A stretch of DNA of 64,000 nucleotides from Betaproteobacteria bacterium Ga0077532 (GCA_001464895.1 LNEE01000036.1:38886-102885); one strand, 5' to 3'; counted from the first letter of the stretch, positions 1 through 8,484 are shown. Made by a program: numbers and translations. The notes: generated by a model from the sequence alone, not told the origin.

Positions 1-59
1 TCGCTGAAGAGTGGCAGCACCGACAGGTAACGGGGCACATCGAAATCACGGATCTCCAT
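1..59 (-). CDS. Crp/Fnr-like regulator, N-terminus only
   Basis: Only the first 19 codons lie in the window; the rest is off the left edge. The visible residues MEIRDFDVPRYLSVLPLFS resemble the start of Crp/Fnr-family proteins, where a short helix with the pattern LxxLPLF precedes the cyclic-nucleotide-type beta barrel. The ATG at 59 is preferred over an in-frame ATG at 65 because a GGGAGG ribosome binding site lies about 6 nt upstream of the former and touches the latter. It follows the hydroxylase-ligase fusion on the same strand after 190 nt, so it could regulate aromatic-acid use. The assignment rests on very few residues. Confidence 0.45.
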   Translation of the reverse strand, partial: MEIRDFDVPRYLSVLPLFS

Positions 60-249
60 GACCATCCTCCCGTGTGACGTCGTCAGGGCCCGGTGGTCCG
101 GGCTCGAGGGCATCCGATGACAGGCCGCGCACCGCCACCGCCGAAAGCGACGTGGCGTCGTGCGCCTACATGCCGGACTGCCGTGTGTGATGCGACGGGC
201 GCCGTCACTGCCCTGGCCCGCCGTCCTCCCGCGACCCGCTGGCCGCGCT

Positions 250-3003
250 TCAACCGCCCCGCTTCAACGCCTGCCGGTCGATCTTCCCGGTGCCAGTCTT
301 GGGCAGCTCGGTCACGTACTCGATGACCCGCGGGTACTTGTAGGGAAGCAGGCGCTGCTTCACGAAGGTCTGGAGCGTGCGGGTCATCTCCGCATCGGCC
401 GGCCCCGTCACCGGGACCACCCAAGCCTTCAGCGTGGTGATGCGCTGGGCGTCCTCCACAGCGAGCACGGCGCATTCGCGCACGGCAGGGTGCTCGGCGA
501 GACAGCGTTCGACCTCCACGGGCGTGACCCACTGCCCGCTCACCTTCACGAAATCGTCGGCCCGCCCCTCGAAGGTGAAGAACCCATCGGCATCCTCGCG
601 AAAGCGGTCACCCGTCCAGATCCAGCCGTCGCGCATCGTGTCGGCAGTCTTGTCGGCGCGGTTCCAGTAGAGCGGTGCCTGGGAGTCCCCGCGCACCCAG
701 AGGATACCGGACTCGCCGCGCGCCACCGGCGTGCCGTCGACATCGGTGAGTTTCAGTTCGTAGCCGGGAACCCGCGCACCGCTCGCACCGGGCACCTGGC
801 GGTCGAGCCGGTTCGACAGATAGATGTGCAGCACCTCGGTGGAACCCAGCCCTTCGACGATCGCGAGGCCGGTGCGCCGCTGCCATTCGCGGAAGACATC
901 CCCCGACAGCACCTCGGCCGCCGACAGGCACAGACGCAGCGACGTGAGGTCGCGCTGTTCCGAACCCGGCGCTGCGATGAGTGCGGTGTAGAGCGTTGGC
1001 AGCCCGAAGAGGACTGTCGGTCGATGGCGCTCGATGGCGCCGTACACGCCGTCGGGGTCCGGCCGTCCGGGATGCAGCACGGCCGTCGCGCCCACCGAGA
1101 AGGGGAACGTGCACGAGTTGCCGAACCCGTAGGCGAAGAAGATCTTCGGCGGCGAGAACACGACGTCGTCCTCGCGGATGTCGAGCACCCGCCGGCCATA
1201 GCTCTCGAACGTGTAGGGCGCGTCGTGATGCAGGTGGACGACACCCTTCGGCCGCCCGGTCGAGCCCGACGAGTACATCCAGAACGCCATCTCGTCACGA
1301 TGCGTGTCGCAGGGCGTCAGGTCCGCAGAAGCGGCCGCGACCCAGTCGTCGAAGCGGTGCACGGTCGCGAGCCCGAGGTCCGGCGCGTCGCCGTCCCCCA
1401 CGAGCACGACGTGACGCAGGCGCGTGCCGCGGATGTCCGGATGCGCGAGCAGGTGCGCGAGGTCCGCCTGGACGATCGCCACCTCCGCCCCGCTGTCGAC
1501 CGCGTAGTACGCGACGAGGTCGGCGGTCGAAAGCGTGTTCACCAGCACCGGAACGAAGCCGGCGCGGATCGCCCCGAAGATCGTCGCGGGGTACTCGGGC
1601 GTATCGGCGAGCACGCACAGCACCCGCCCGCTGCGGGTGAGTCCGTGGGACAGCAAGCGGTTGCCGATGCGCGAAGCCGTCTCGCACAGCTCGCCGTACG
1701 TGACGTGCCGCTCGCCGCACAGCACCGCCGCCTTGTCCGCGCGGCCGGCCGCGAGATTGCCGAAGAGGATCTCCGAACAGTTGTAGCGCTCCGGCACCGC
1801 GAAGCCGATCTCGCGGCTCCCCGGTGTGTCGCGCGGCACGGGATCGCGCACGATCGTCGAGACATCCGCAACACCGTTCGCGCGCAGCGCATCGACTTCG
1901 GCCATGAACTTCGGCGCCATGCCCCGCAGGCGTTCGTCGCCGATGCGGCCGCTGCGCGTCATGTAGCGATACGCGAGCTGCACGGGCTCGTGCTGCATCT
2001 CGTCGGCGAAGCGCTCGTACCAGTACGAACTGCGATTGGCCGCGGTGTGCAGCTTCTCGACCACCGGGCGCCGGCGGGCTTCGAAGACATCGAGCGCGCG
2101 ATCGACGTCGTCGCCGACTTCGGCGAACGCGGCGTCGAGGGCGATGGCGTCCTCCAGGGCGAGCCGAGTGCCGGAGCCGATGGAGAAGTGCATCGTCCGC
2201 AACGCATCACCGATCAGCACGGCGCGCCCCGCGCGCCAGTACGTGTTGTGCAGGATCGGGAAATTGCGCCAGATGGAACGGTTCGACACGAGCGGCTGGC
2301 CGCCGAGGTCCGGTGCGAAGACGCGCTCGCAGTAGGCACGCGATTCCGCGTCGGAGGCGCGATCGAGCCCCGCGTGGACCCACGTCGCGGCGTCGCACTC
2401 GACGAGAAACGTGCTCATCGCGGGGGCGTACCGATAGTGGTGCGCGACGAACGCCCCGTGCTCGTTCGCGCGGAACGTCAGCGAGAGGCACTCGAACGGA
2501 TGCGCAACGCCGTACCACGCGAACTTGTTGGTGAGCCATTCGACACGCGGCTGGAACTGCGCCTCGAAGGTGCGGCGCACGAGGGAGTGGAGACCATCGG
2601 CACCGACGATGAGATCGGCGTCACCGGTTTCTGCGAGGTCCTGCACGGCGCGTCCGAACTCGACGACGACACCCGCCTCGCGGCAGCTCGCCTGCAGGAG
2701 CTGATTCAGCTCGATCCGCGCAATGGACGCAAAGCCGTTGCCGTCGATGTCCACGCGCTGATCGCGATGCACGATCCGCTGCATCGGCCAGGACTCCATC
2801 CGGGTCGCAAGCGCCCGGTGCAGATCAGGCGCATCGCGTTCGAGAAAGGCGAGTCCGCCCTCGGAGAAGACCACCCCGAAACCGAAGGTGGCGTCCGGCG
2901 CCGTCTGCTCGAAGACACGGATGTCCCAATGCGGTTGGCGCCGCTTGGCGAGCAGGGCGAACAGCAGGCCGGCGGGGCCGGCGCCGAGGATGCGGACGCG
3001 CAT
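250..3003 (-). CDS. Fusion of flavin aryl-CoA hydroxylase and benzoate-CoA-type ligase
   Basis: One uninterrupted 917-residue frame encodes two enzymes. Residues 1-385 are a class A flavin monooxygenase like salicylyl-CoA 5-hydroxylase and the N-terminal half of 2-aminobenzoyl-CoA monooxygenase: FAD motif GAGPAG at 7-12, DGLHS near 136-140, and the second FAD motif as GDALRTMHFSIGSGT at 265-279. Residues about 400-917 are an ANL-family ligase close to benzoate-CoA ligases: P-loop YSSGSTGRPKGV at 577-588 and the C-terminal lysine motif KTGTGKID. Inferred role: activate an aromatic acid such as salicylate or anthranilate to its CoA thioester, then hydroxylate the ring. In characterised gentisyl-CoA routes these are separate proteins. 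The start at MRVRILGAGP is chosen because the FAD motif follows at once; the longer frame upstream only runs through palindromic repeats. The substrate is not known. Confidence 0.85.
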   Translation of the reverse strand: MRVRILGAGPAGLLFALLAKRRQPHWDIRVFEQTAPDATFGFGVVFSEGGLAFLERDAPDLHRALATRMESWPMQRIVHRDQRVDIDGNGFASIARIELNQLLQASCREAGVVVEFGRAVQDLAETGDADLIVGADGLHSLVRRTFEAQFQPRVEWLTNKFAWYGVAHPFECLSLTFRANEHGAFVAHHYRYAPAMSTFLVECDAATWVHAGLDRASDAESRAYCERVFAPDLGGQPLVSNRSIWRNFPILHNTYWRAGRAVLIGDALRTMHFSIGSGTRLALEDAIALDAAFAEVGDDVDRALDVFEARRRPVVEKLHTAANRSSYWYERFADEMQHEPVQLAYRYMTRSGRIGDERLRGMAPKFMAEVDALRANGVADVSTIVRDPVPRDTPGSREIGFAVPERYNCSEILFGNLAAGRADKAAVLCGERHVTYGELCETASRIGNRLLSHGLTRSGRVLCVLADTPEYPATIFGAIRAGFVPVLVNTLSTADLVAYYAVDSGAEVAIVQADLAHLLAHPDIRGTRLRHVVLVGDGDAPDLGLATVHRFDDWVAAASADLTPCDTHRDEMAFWMYSSGSTGRPKGVVHLHHDAPYTFESYGRRVLDIREDDVVFSPPKIFFAYGFGNSCTFPFSVGATAVLHPGRPDPDGVYGAIERHRPTVLFGLPTLYTALIAAPGSEQRDLTSLRLCLSAAEVLSGDVFREWQRRTGLAIVEGLGSTEVLHIYLSNRLDRQVPGASGARVPGYELKLTDVDGTPVARGESGILWVRGDSQAPLYWNRADKTADTMRDGWIWTGDRFREDADGFFTFEGRADDFVKVSGQWVTPVEVERCLAEHPAVRECAVLAVEDAQRITTLKAWVVPVTGPADAEMTRTLQTFVKQRLLPYKYPRVIEYVTELPKTGTGKIDRQALKRGG

Positions 3004-3089
3004 GACGGGATCTCCGATCGGAACCGGTCGGATCGTGCCACACGATGAAGGCGTGGGCCCACGGCCCTGCCGGAGCGGCCCATGGCCCT

Positions 3090-3253
3090 GTAGGAGGGGC
3101 CCATGGCCCCGAAAGCGGTGAATGCCCTGGAAGCGCTCCAACCGGAATCGGCGCTTTCGCGGGCATGGCCCGCTCCTACAACAGCGTGACCCGTTCCCAC
3201 GGCAGGTGGCGCATCCACCGCCTTTGTAGGAGGGGCCCATGGCCCCGAAAGCG
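3090..3253. repeat. R1 (REP-like) palindromic repeat cluster, three units
   Basis: Three 29-bp units lie at 3090-3118 (direct), 3152-3180 (inverted) and 3225-3253 (direct). A unit starts TGTAGGAG, has a short GC-rich palindrome around an ATG or CATG core, and ends CGAAAGCG. The first two form a head-to-head doublet whose linker (GGTGAATGCC... CCAACCGGAA...) recurs at 61.2 kb. A decayed partial unit lies near 3071-3090. The 336-nt gap between the fusion gene and the next gene holds nothing else recognisable. Confidence 0.8.
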
Positions 3254-3339
3254 ATCGATGCAACGAACCGTTCGCGGTGCCTCCCCAGGGCGATACACGA
3301 GGGGACAAGCTCCTTGCTCCCGGACCACGCAGCGCCGCA

Positions 3340-4119
3340 CTACTCTGCGCTCCCGCCAGCCCGCCGCCGGAAAGCCTCGATGAACGGCTCCACCCGAACC
3401 GCTTCTCGATCGAAAGCGGCCTGCGCGGCGGCGACGCCGGCGTCCATGCGCGCATTCAGTTCGGTGACGATGCGGAACCCCACGTCGCGGAAGTACTTTC
3501 GCCCGGGATCGTGCCACGCGAACAGGGCCGCCCAGGGATAAGGTCCGTAGTCGAACGCCATCGCGTCCTGCTTCCCCTGCACGGCCGACTGGATCGCGGA
3601 GGCCTCCTTCTCCGTGCCGGGGAAATCCATCCGCACCCGATCCGTGAACGTCAGTCTCGTCATGACCAGCTCGGCGATCGTCCAATCCATCGTTGCCGCG
3701 AGGTGGGGGCCGGGGGCCGAGTCCAGTTGCGCTGCGAGCGCGTCGATCTCCCGGTCGTTCAGGACCTCCCGTGCGGCGCCACGCCATCGGGCCTGGAACC
3801 ACGCGGCGTCCGGAAGCTCCGCCAGGGCGCCTGCCCACATGACCTCGCTCAACGCCCGTTCGGCCGCCTGCCATTCGGGGGCGGTCCGGGTCCATTGCGG
3901 ACCCAGCCGCTCTTCGCGCCCGGCATCCTCGAGGTGGCGGCGCACGCGCTCGAGAATCTTCTGGTGCACGTACAGCGTGGTCCATGCGTCCGGAAGACGC
4001 ATGTCGTGGAGGCTTGCCAGGCGATCAAGGTTCGCCTCCGTCGTTTCCTCGGCGGCCACACCGTATCCGAGCCACAAGATGAGTACGACGCCGAACAACA
4101 TGCGGAACAAGGATTCCAT
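3340..4119 (-). CDS. Exported protein of unknown function
   Basis: A 259-residue protein with a clear Sec signal peptide: MESLFRMLFGVVLILWLGYG, then a VAAEE cleavage region. The mature part is mostly charged and helical, rich in Trp, Asp and Arg, with no cysteine motif or recognisable domain. The ATG at 4119 is preferred over an in-frame upstream start at 4242 because the signal sequence begins exactly there. It is followed on its strand by an R1 repeat cluster and then the hydroxylase-ligase fusion, so a shared transcript is uncertain. A periplasmic location is inferred; no function is assigned. Confidence 0.6.
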   Translation of the reverse strand: MESLFRMLFGVVLILWLGYGVAAEETTEANLDRLASLHDMRLPDAWTTLYVHQKILERVRRHLEDAGREERLGPQWTRTAPEWQAAERALSEVMWAGALAELPDAAWFQARWRGAAREVLNDREIDALAAQLDSAPGPHLAATMDWTIAELVMTRLTFTDRVRMDFPGTEKEASAIQSAVQGKQDAMAFDYGPYPWAALFAWHDPGRKYFRDVGFRIVTELNARMDAGVAAAQAAFDREAVRVEPFIEAFRRRAGGSAE

Positions 4120-4433
4120 GATGCGCTCTCGTGGAACGATGGATGATCGGATGCAGGCTGCACGGCGGCGGCCACGCTCTCCTGCGAGAGTTTGCCTTAG
4201 CTGAATCACGGGGGTCCGAAGGGAAACGGGAGCCGAGTCCATGCAGGTTCACCGCACCTGCCAGACGGTCCGGCTCTCTCAACGCGGCAGCGCTGCTCGG
4301 TTCCACATCGCAGGCGCGGACCCGCTCCCGAGCGGCGGTGGCGCGCGCTACGTGCGTCACCGCACCGACCGGGCCACCGGGCGACGATACAAGGGATGCT
4401 CGCCCACGGCCCGTCGCCACTCAGGAGCCTCCC

Positions 4434-4592
4434 GTGCTCGAAACCATCGCCATCGTCCTCCTGATCCTCTGGCTGCTCGGTCTCGTCACCACCACGCTGC
4501 TGGGCGGTCTCATCCATGTTCTGTTCATCGTCGCTGTCCTGATGATCCTGCTGGCCTATGTCAACGGCGGTGGATCCAGGGGATCGACGTGA
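4434..4592 (+). CDS. Small two-helix membrane protein (lmo0937-like)
   Basis: A 52-residue protein, MLETIAIVLLILWLLGLVTT..., made of two hydrophobic helices joined by a short Gly-rich turn (LLGGLIH) with a small polar tail. This matches the layout of the lmo0937/DUF5670-type small membrane proteins common in proteobacteria and linked to stress conditions. The GTG start is set by a CAGGAG ribosome binding site 7-8 nt upstream; the frame further upstream lacks membrane-protein character. A Crp/Fnr regulator follows 74 nt downstream on the same strand. The molecular function of the family is not known. Confidence 0.65.
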   Translation: MLETIAIVLLILWLLGLVTTTLLGGLIHVLFIVAVLMILLAYVNGGGSRGST

Positions 4593-4666
4593 ACGCGAAG
4601 CAGCGGATGCGTGCAGGGGCGCCGCTGGAGCCGGCGTCTCGCAGCGTCCCGATGTCGTAGCGCGCC

Positions 4667-5452
4667 GTGCCAACCACGCCGCCGAACGACGACGCGGTCG
4701 CCCCTGCCGCCCCGCCGGTCGAGGCACGCTGCAACGCGTGCCCGCTGCGTCGGCACGCCCTCTTCGAGGAACCGACCAGTGAGGAGATCGAACTCGTGCA
4801 GTCGCTGAAGAAGCGCGAGCATCGTCTGCAGGCCGGCGAGACGTTGATCCACGAAGGCCAGACCGACGCGCCCCTCTACACGCTGCTCGAAGGTTGGGCC
4901 TTCCGCTACAAGACGCTGAGCGACGGCCGCCGGCAGATCCTCAGCTTCCTGCTGGCCGGCGACTTCATCGGCGTGCAGCAGAAGATGGGGGACGCCGCCG
5001 CCCACGGCGTCGATGCGCTCACCGACGCGGCCTTCTGCGTCTTCCAACGCGACTCGTTGTGGGAGCTGCACCGCCGCTCCCCCACGATGGGTTTCAACAT
5101 CACCTGGCTCACGGCGCACGAGGAGTCGATGGTCGACGACACGCTACTGTCGGTCGGGCGGCGCAGCGCCGAGGAGCGCATCGCCTCGATGCTCATCCTC
5201 CTGTTCAAGCGTGCGGCTTCGCTGCAGGCCGACGCTGGGCGCGAAGGCGTGCCGTTTCCGCTGACGCAGCAACACATCGCCGACGGACTCGGGCTGTCGC
5301 TCGTGCACACGAACAAGACGATGCGCAAGCTCGAGCGTCGCGGGCTTCACCGCATCGAAGGCGGTCGGCTGTACCTGCGGGACGTGCGCACGTTGGCGCG
5401 CCTGGCCGACCTCTGGGGCGACGGCCGGCCACCGCAGCGACCGCTGGTCTAG
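4667..5452 (+). CDS. Crp/Fnr-family transcriptional regulator with N-terminal CxxC
   Basis: A 261-residue regulator: cyclic-nucleotide-like beta barrel at about 45-150 (GETLIHEGQ, LLAGDFIG), dimer helix at about 150-185, and a winged helix at about 195-250 with recognition segment LSLVHTNKTMRKLERRGL. Cysteines at 22 and 25 (RCNACPLR) plus Cys124 recall three of the four iron-sulfur ligands of FNR; the fourth N-terminal cysteine is absent, so oxygen sensing through a [4Fe-4S] cluster is uncertain. The start is a GTG at 4667; no good ribosome binding site stands out. A hairpin follows the stop codon, then a second Crp/Fnr gene and a diguanylate cyclase on the same strand. Confidence 0.85.
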   Translation: MPTTPPNDDAVAPAAPPVEARCNACPLRRHALFEEPTSEEIELVQSLKKREHRLQAGETLIHEGQTDAPLYTLLEGWAFRYKTLSDGRRQILSFLLAGDFIGVQQKMGDAAAHGVDALTDAAFCVFQRDSLWELHRRSPTMGFNITWLTAHEESMVDDTLLSVGRRSAEERIASMLILLFKRAASLQADAGREGVPFPLTQQHIADGLGLSLVHTNKTMRKLERRGLHRIEGGRLYLRDVRTLARLADLWGDGRPPQRPLV

Positions 5453-5463
5453 CAGAGGAAGAG

Positions 5464-5483
5464 CGCCTCGTAGCGAGGCGTTT
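5464..5483 (+). terminator. Terminator-like hairpin after Crp/Fnr gene
   Basis: A perfect 7-bp stem, CGCCTCG-TAG-CGAGGCG, starts 11 nt after the stop codon and is followed by only three T residues. This suits a weak intrinsic terminator or a 3'-end stabilising hairpin. Confidence 0.45.
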
Positions 5484-5511
5484 GGCAACATCGGTTTGGT
5501 GTGTCTTATGA
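5482..5511 (+). promoter_or_regulatory. Possible promoter of the Crp/Fnr-GGDEF pair
   Basis: TTGGCA at 5482-5487 and TTATGA at 5506-5511, 18 bp apart, resemble sigma-70 -35 and -10 elements in a locally AT-richer stretch about 110 nt upstream of the next start codon. This is a match by eye only. Confidence 0.25.
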
Positions 5512-5623
5512 CATAGCGACTGTGCGTTCCCGCTCATACAGTGCAGTCGTCCCGGAGTGATGCCATGTCCATCGATACGGCATCGCGCCGACCCGATCCA
5601 CTGCTGTCGAGGAAGTGCATGAC

Positions 5624-6367
5624 ATGCCCCTACCTTCTCTTACGGATCTGTCGCAGAACCGCCTGCTCCGGGCGTGGCCCGAGGCAGAGCGCCGTCGACT
5701 TCAGCCGCAGCTGTCGTGGACCGAACTGCCGCTGGGCCAGGTGTTGTCCGAGCCCGGCGTGCCGCTGACCCACGTGCACTTCCCGACCACGGGAATCGTC
5801 TCTCTGCTTTCGGTGATGGAGGATGGCGGCAGCGTCGAAGCCGCGGCCGTGGGCCCCGAGGGCGTGGTGGGGGTCAGCGCCTTCCTCGGGGGCACCACGG
5901 CCCTGGGTAACAGCGTCGTTCACACAGCGGGCCTCGGACTGCGCGTGCCGGCAGCGGCGGTGGCCGCCGCGTTCGCTCGCTCAGCGGTCGTCGCACGCGT
6001 GCTGCTGCGCTACACGCAATCTCTGCTCGTACAGATGGCCCAGACGGCAGCCTGCACCCGCCACCACTCCCTGGACCAACAGCTGTGCCGCTGGCTGCTG
6101 CTGAATCTGGATCGTGTGCACGGCGCAGAACTCGTGATGACGCACGAGCGCATCGCCCAGATGCTGGGTGTGCGCCGCGAGGGCGTCACGGCAGGGGCGC
6201 TTCGGCTGCAACACGCAGGGCTCATCCGATACCGACGCGGACACATCTCGGTCCTCGACCGTTCCGGCATCGAACGGCGCAGCTGCGAGTGCTACGCCGC
6301 GATGACCGAGATGTGCCGCCCGCTGATGCCTGACGCCGCACTCCACGTCGCCGGAGGTGCACGATGA
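5624..6367 (+). CDS. Crp/Fnr-family transcriptional regulator
   Basis: A 247-residue regulator of the branch in which the sensor barrel carries HVHFPTTGIVSLLSVMEDG and a VGPEGVVGVSAFLGG loop, features of Crp/Fnr proteins not expected to bind cAMP. The winged helix lies in the C-terminal third (THERIAQMLGVRREGVTAGA). A cysteine pair CEC occurs near the C-terminus. The ATG at 5624 is chosen because GAGGAA lies about 10 nt upstream; the GTG at 5615 would overlap that site. The last four bases overlap the start of the diguanylate cyclase (ATGA), so the two are almost certainly co-translated. Confidence 0.85.
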   Translation: MPLPSLTDLSQNRLLRAWPEAERRRLQPQLSWTELPLGQVLSEPGVPLTHVHFPTTGIVSLLSVMEDGGSVEAAAVGPEGVVGVSAFLGGTTALGNSVVHTAGLGLRVPAAAVAAAFARSAVVARVLLRYTQSLLVQMAQTAACTRHHSLDQQLCRWLLLNLDRVHGAELVMTHERIAQMLGVRREGVTAGALRLQHAGLIRYRRGHISVLDRSGIERRSCECYAAMTEMCRPLMPDAALHVAGGAR

Positions 6368-7161
6368 CCGACTCGATCGCCATTGCTCGATTGCTTCACC
6401 GCTTCGATGCGGCTGCACCGCCCTCGTCGACGCCCGTGGAAGACGGGGGGAAGATGATCGACGCGGCCAGGTCGCCATTGCTCTTCCGCCCGGACTTTCC
6501 CGCCAGTGCCACGCGGATGCTGGACCGTCTGCGAGACCTGCTGGACGCCGAGCGGCGCGCGCATGCCGACATGAGGCGTCTGCTGGCCGACACACAGGCG
6601 CTCCTGGCAGCCACCCGGTCCGCACTTGCCATTTCGCGGCGCCAGGAACACCAGGCCCGCCATAGCGCGCTGCACGACAGCCTCACTGCACTTCCCAACG
6701 GCGCCTTCTTCCGCAGCCGGCTCGACGAGGCCCTGCGCGTCGCAGGGGACAACGGGACGCTGGCGGTGCTCGTGCTCGACCTCGACGGATTCAAGCCCGT
6801 CAACGACACCCACGGCCACGCCACTGGCGACGAGTTGTTGAAGGTCATCGCCGCGCGCCTGTCTCGTTCCGTCCGGAGTACTGACTGGGTGGCGCGGCTC
6901 GGTGGGGACGAGTTCGCGTGCGTGATAACGGGCATACCCGGGCGCGAACGACTGCAGAGCCTGGCGGGTGCGCTGTACGACGCGATCGTCGCGCCCATCT
7001 CGCTCGGCGGGTTGCGCCTTCGCGTACGTCCGAGCATCGGCATCGCCGTGCACGACGGGACTGCGGACGGCGACACGTTGATTCGTCGTGCCGACGAAGC
7101 GATGTTTGCGGCGAAGCGCGCGCGGTCCGGACCTACGTTCTGCGAGCGCGGGGGGGGTTGA
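6364..7161 (+). CDS. Diguanylate cyclase (GGDEF domain)
   Basis: A 265-residue soluble protein. Residues 1-95 have no recognisable sensor fold, and 50-100 are Arg/Glu-rich and probably form a coiled coil that dimerises the enzyme. Residues 97-258 are a GGDEF domain with an intact catalytic motif GGDEF at 180-184 and the product-inhibition site RSTD at 171-174, exactly five residues before it. It should make cyclic di-GMP from two GTP and be feedback-inhibited. The start codon overlaps the stop of the preceding Crp/Fnr gene, tying second-messenger output to that regulator. A downstream EAL domain is absent. Confidence 0.92.
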   Translation: MTDSIAIARLLHRFDAAAPPSSTPVEDGGKMIDAARSPLLFRPDFPASATRMLDRLRDLLDAERRAHADMRRLLADTQALLAATRSALAISRRQEHQARHSALHDSLTALPNGAFFRSRLDEALRVAGDNGTLAVLVLDLDGFKPVNDTHGHATGDELLKVIAARLSRSVRSTDWVARLGGDEFACVITGIPGRERLQSLAGALYDAIVAPISLGGLRLRVRPSIGIAVHDGTADGDTLIRRADEAMFAAKRARSGPTFCERGGG

Positions 7162-7264
7162 GGAAGGCCCGTGGACTGAGACGCGCAGGGCGCACGGGCT
7201 CCCCGAACGCAGGCGGCATCAGATCGCGGATAGGCTTCGGTTCCGTGCACGCGGGATGGCCACG

Positions 7265-7420
7265 CCGAGATGGGCGTCGAGCTGCAGCTTGACCCACGGG
7301 GGATGTTCTCTGCGTCGATGCGTCCGGGGGCGCAGTCTTTCGTGGGTCGAACAATGGCTCGACGTTGCGATGGCTTGGACGCAGAAGCGATTCCCGGAAT
7401 GCGCGCGCCGAGCGATCGCT
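7265..7420. repeat. Decayed R2 repeat copy
   Basis: Within the 498-nt gap between the cyclase and the lipoprotein gene, GCGTCGAGCTGCAGCTTGAC is followed by CCACGGGGG, and at 7341 CGTGGGTCGAACAATGGCTC is followed by GACG. These match the two hairpins of the R2 unit found intact at 11.5 and 54 kb, but with base changes that weaken the stems. The remainder of the gap holds no gene that could be supported. Confidence 0.6.
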
Positions 7421-7659
7421 CGACTCTCGGGGACGGCTCTCAGCGCCGACGAGCCCGGCTCGACGCGCGGCTTGCCCCGATGACACGCAATGCTCGCGTA
7501 GCCGATCGACACGGATGCTGCAGGCGCCATGGAGGGCGGACACCACGGGAACCGGTGGATGCGGTCGAACGAGCACGCAAAGCCACCCCTTACCTTCGAT
7601 GACCATCGGGTCACCTTCATGCACGGGGATAGGCGACGACTCGATGGACCGGACAGGTG

Positions 7660-8484
7660 ATGACGTGGGTGGTGGCAATCTCGACGGCGTTGGTGGTGGC
7701 CGGCTGCGGGACGCTGTTCACGCGGTCGCAACAGCACACGACCACCAGTGCGGTCGAGTATCTCTATCCGAATGCGACGACGGAGCCGATCGTCCAGCAG
7801 GGAATCCCGGTGCTGTCGCTGCCGATGCGCGTCGGGCTCGCCTTCGTACCGGACAACCAGCGGTCCCCGCTGACCGAGGCGAGGAAGACCGAGCTCCTGG
7901 AAAAAGTGGCATCGCATTTCAGGAAGCTCGACTACGTGAAGTCGATCGAGATCATCCCATCCGCCTATCTGACGCCGCGGGGCGGATTCCAGAACCTCGA
8001 CCAGGTTCGGGCGCTGCATGGCATCGAGACGATCGCCCTGGTGTCGTACGACCAGAAACAGTTCACCGACGAAGGCATCGCGTCGCTCGTGTACTGGACC
8101 ATCGTCGGGACCTACGTCGTCCGCGGCGAGAAGAACTCGACGCACACGAAGGTCGACACCGTGATCATGCACATCCCCAGCCGGAAGATGCTCTTCCGTG
8201 CACCTGGGATCAGCCAGGTCCAGGGAACGGCGACGCCGGTCAACCTTAGCGAACAACTCCGACTGGACAGCGAGAAGGGCTTCCAGGAGGCGATCGACAA
8301 GATGATTCCATCCCTCGACCAGCAGCTGGTGGCATTCCAGGACCGGGTGAAGTCCTCGCCCGAGGAATACAAGGTCGTGAACGCCAATGGCACCCCGCGC
8401 GGCGGTGGTGCATTCGACGTGTGGGGTGGCGCGATGCTCGGACTCGTGCTGGCAGGCGGGGCTTCGTGGGCGCGTCGCCGCTGA
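7660..8484 (+). CDS. Lipoprotein with GlyGly-CTERM tail (rhombotarget lipoprotein)
   Basis: A 274-residue lipoprotein. The signal peptide MTWVVAISTALVVAGC ends in a lipobox (VAGC) with the lipidated Cys at 16. The C-terminus has the tripartite rhombosortase sorting signal: a glycine-rich motif (PRGGGAFD), a hydrophobic helix (MLGLVLAGGA) and a basic end (RRR). It therefore matches the rhombotarget lipoprotein family, whose members sit beside a rhombosortase, and indeed the next gene overlaps it by 19 nt and encodes that protease. The body has no enzymatic motif. ATG at 7660 is chosen; a GTG three bases earlier is possible. Expected to be cleaved at the GG motif and delivered beyond the inner membrane. 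Confidence 0.85.
   Translation: MTWVVAISTALVVAGCGTLFTRSQQHTTTSAVEYLYPNATTEPIVQQGIPVLSLPMRVGLAFVPDNQRSPLTEARKTELLEKVASHFRKLDYVKSIEIIPSAYLTPRGGFQNLDQVRALHGIETIALVSYDQKQFTDEGIASLVYWTIVGTYVVRGEKNSTHTKVDTVIMHIPSRKMLFRAPGISQVQGTATPVNLSEQLRLDSEKGFQEAIDKMIPSLDQQLVAFQDRVKSSPEEYKVVNANGTPRGGGAFDVWGGAMLGLVLAGGASWARRR

Noticed and set aside
160..3048. A 962-codon plus-strand open frame opposite the hydroxylase-ligase fusion
   Set aside because: It mirrors the codon pattern of the real gene. In GC-rich DNA the antisense frame often stays open. Its composition (very high Arg, His, Asp) and lack of any domain show that it is not a protein.
3004..3240. N-terminal extension of the hydroxylase-ligase fusion by 79 codons
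   Set aside because: The extension is the translation of R1 repeats; the FAD-binding motif starts right after the ATG at 3003.
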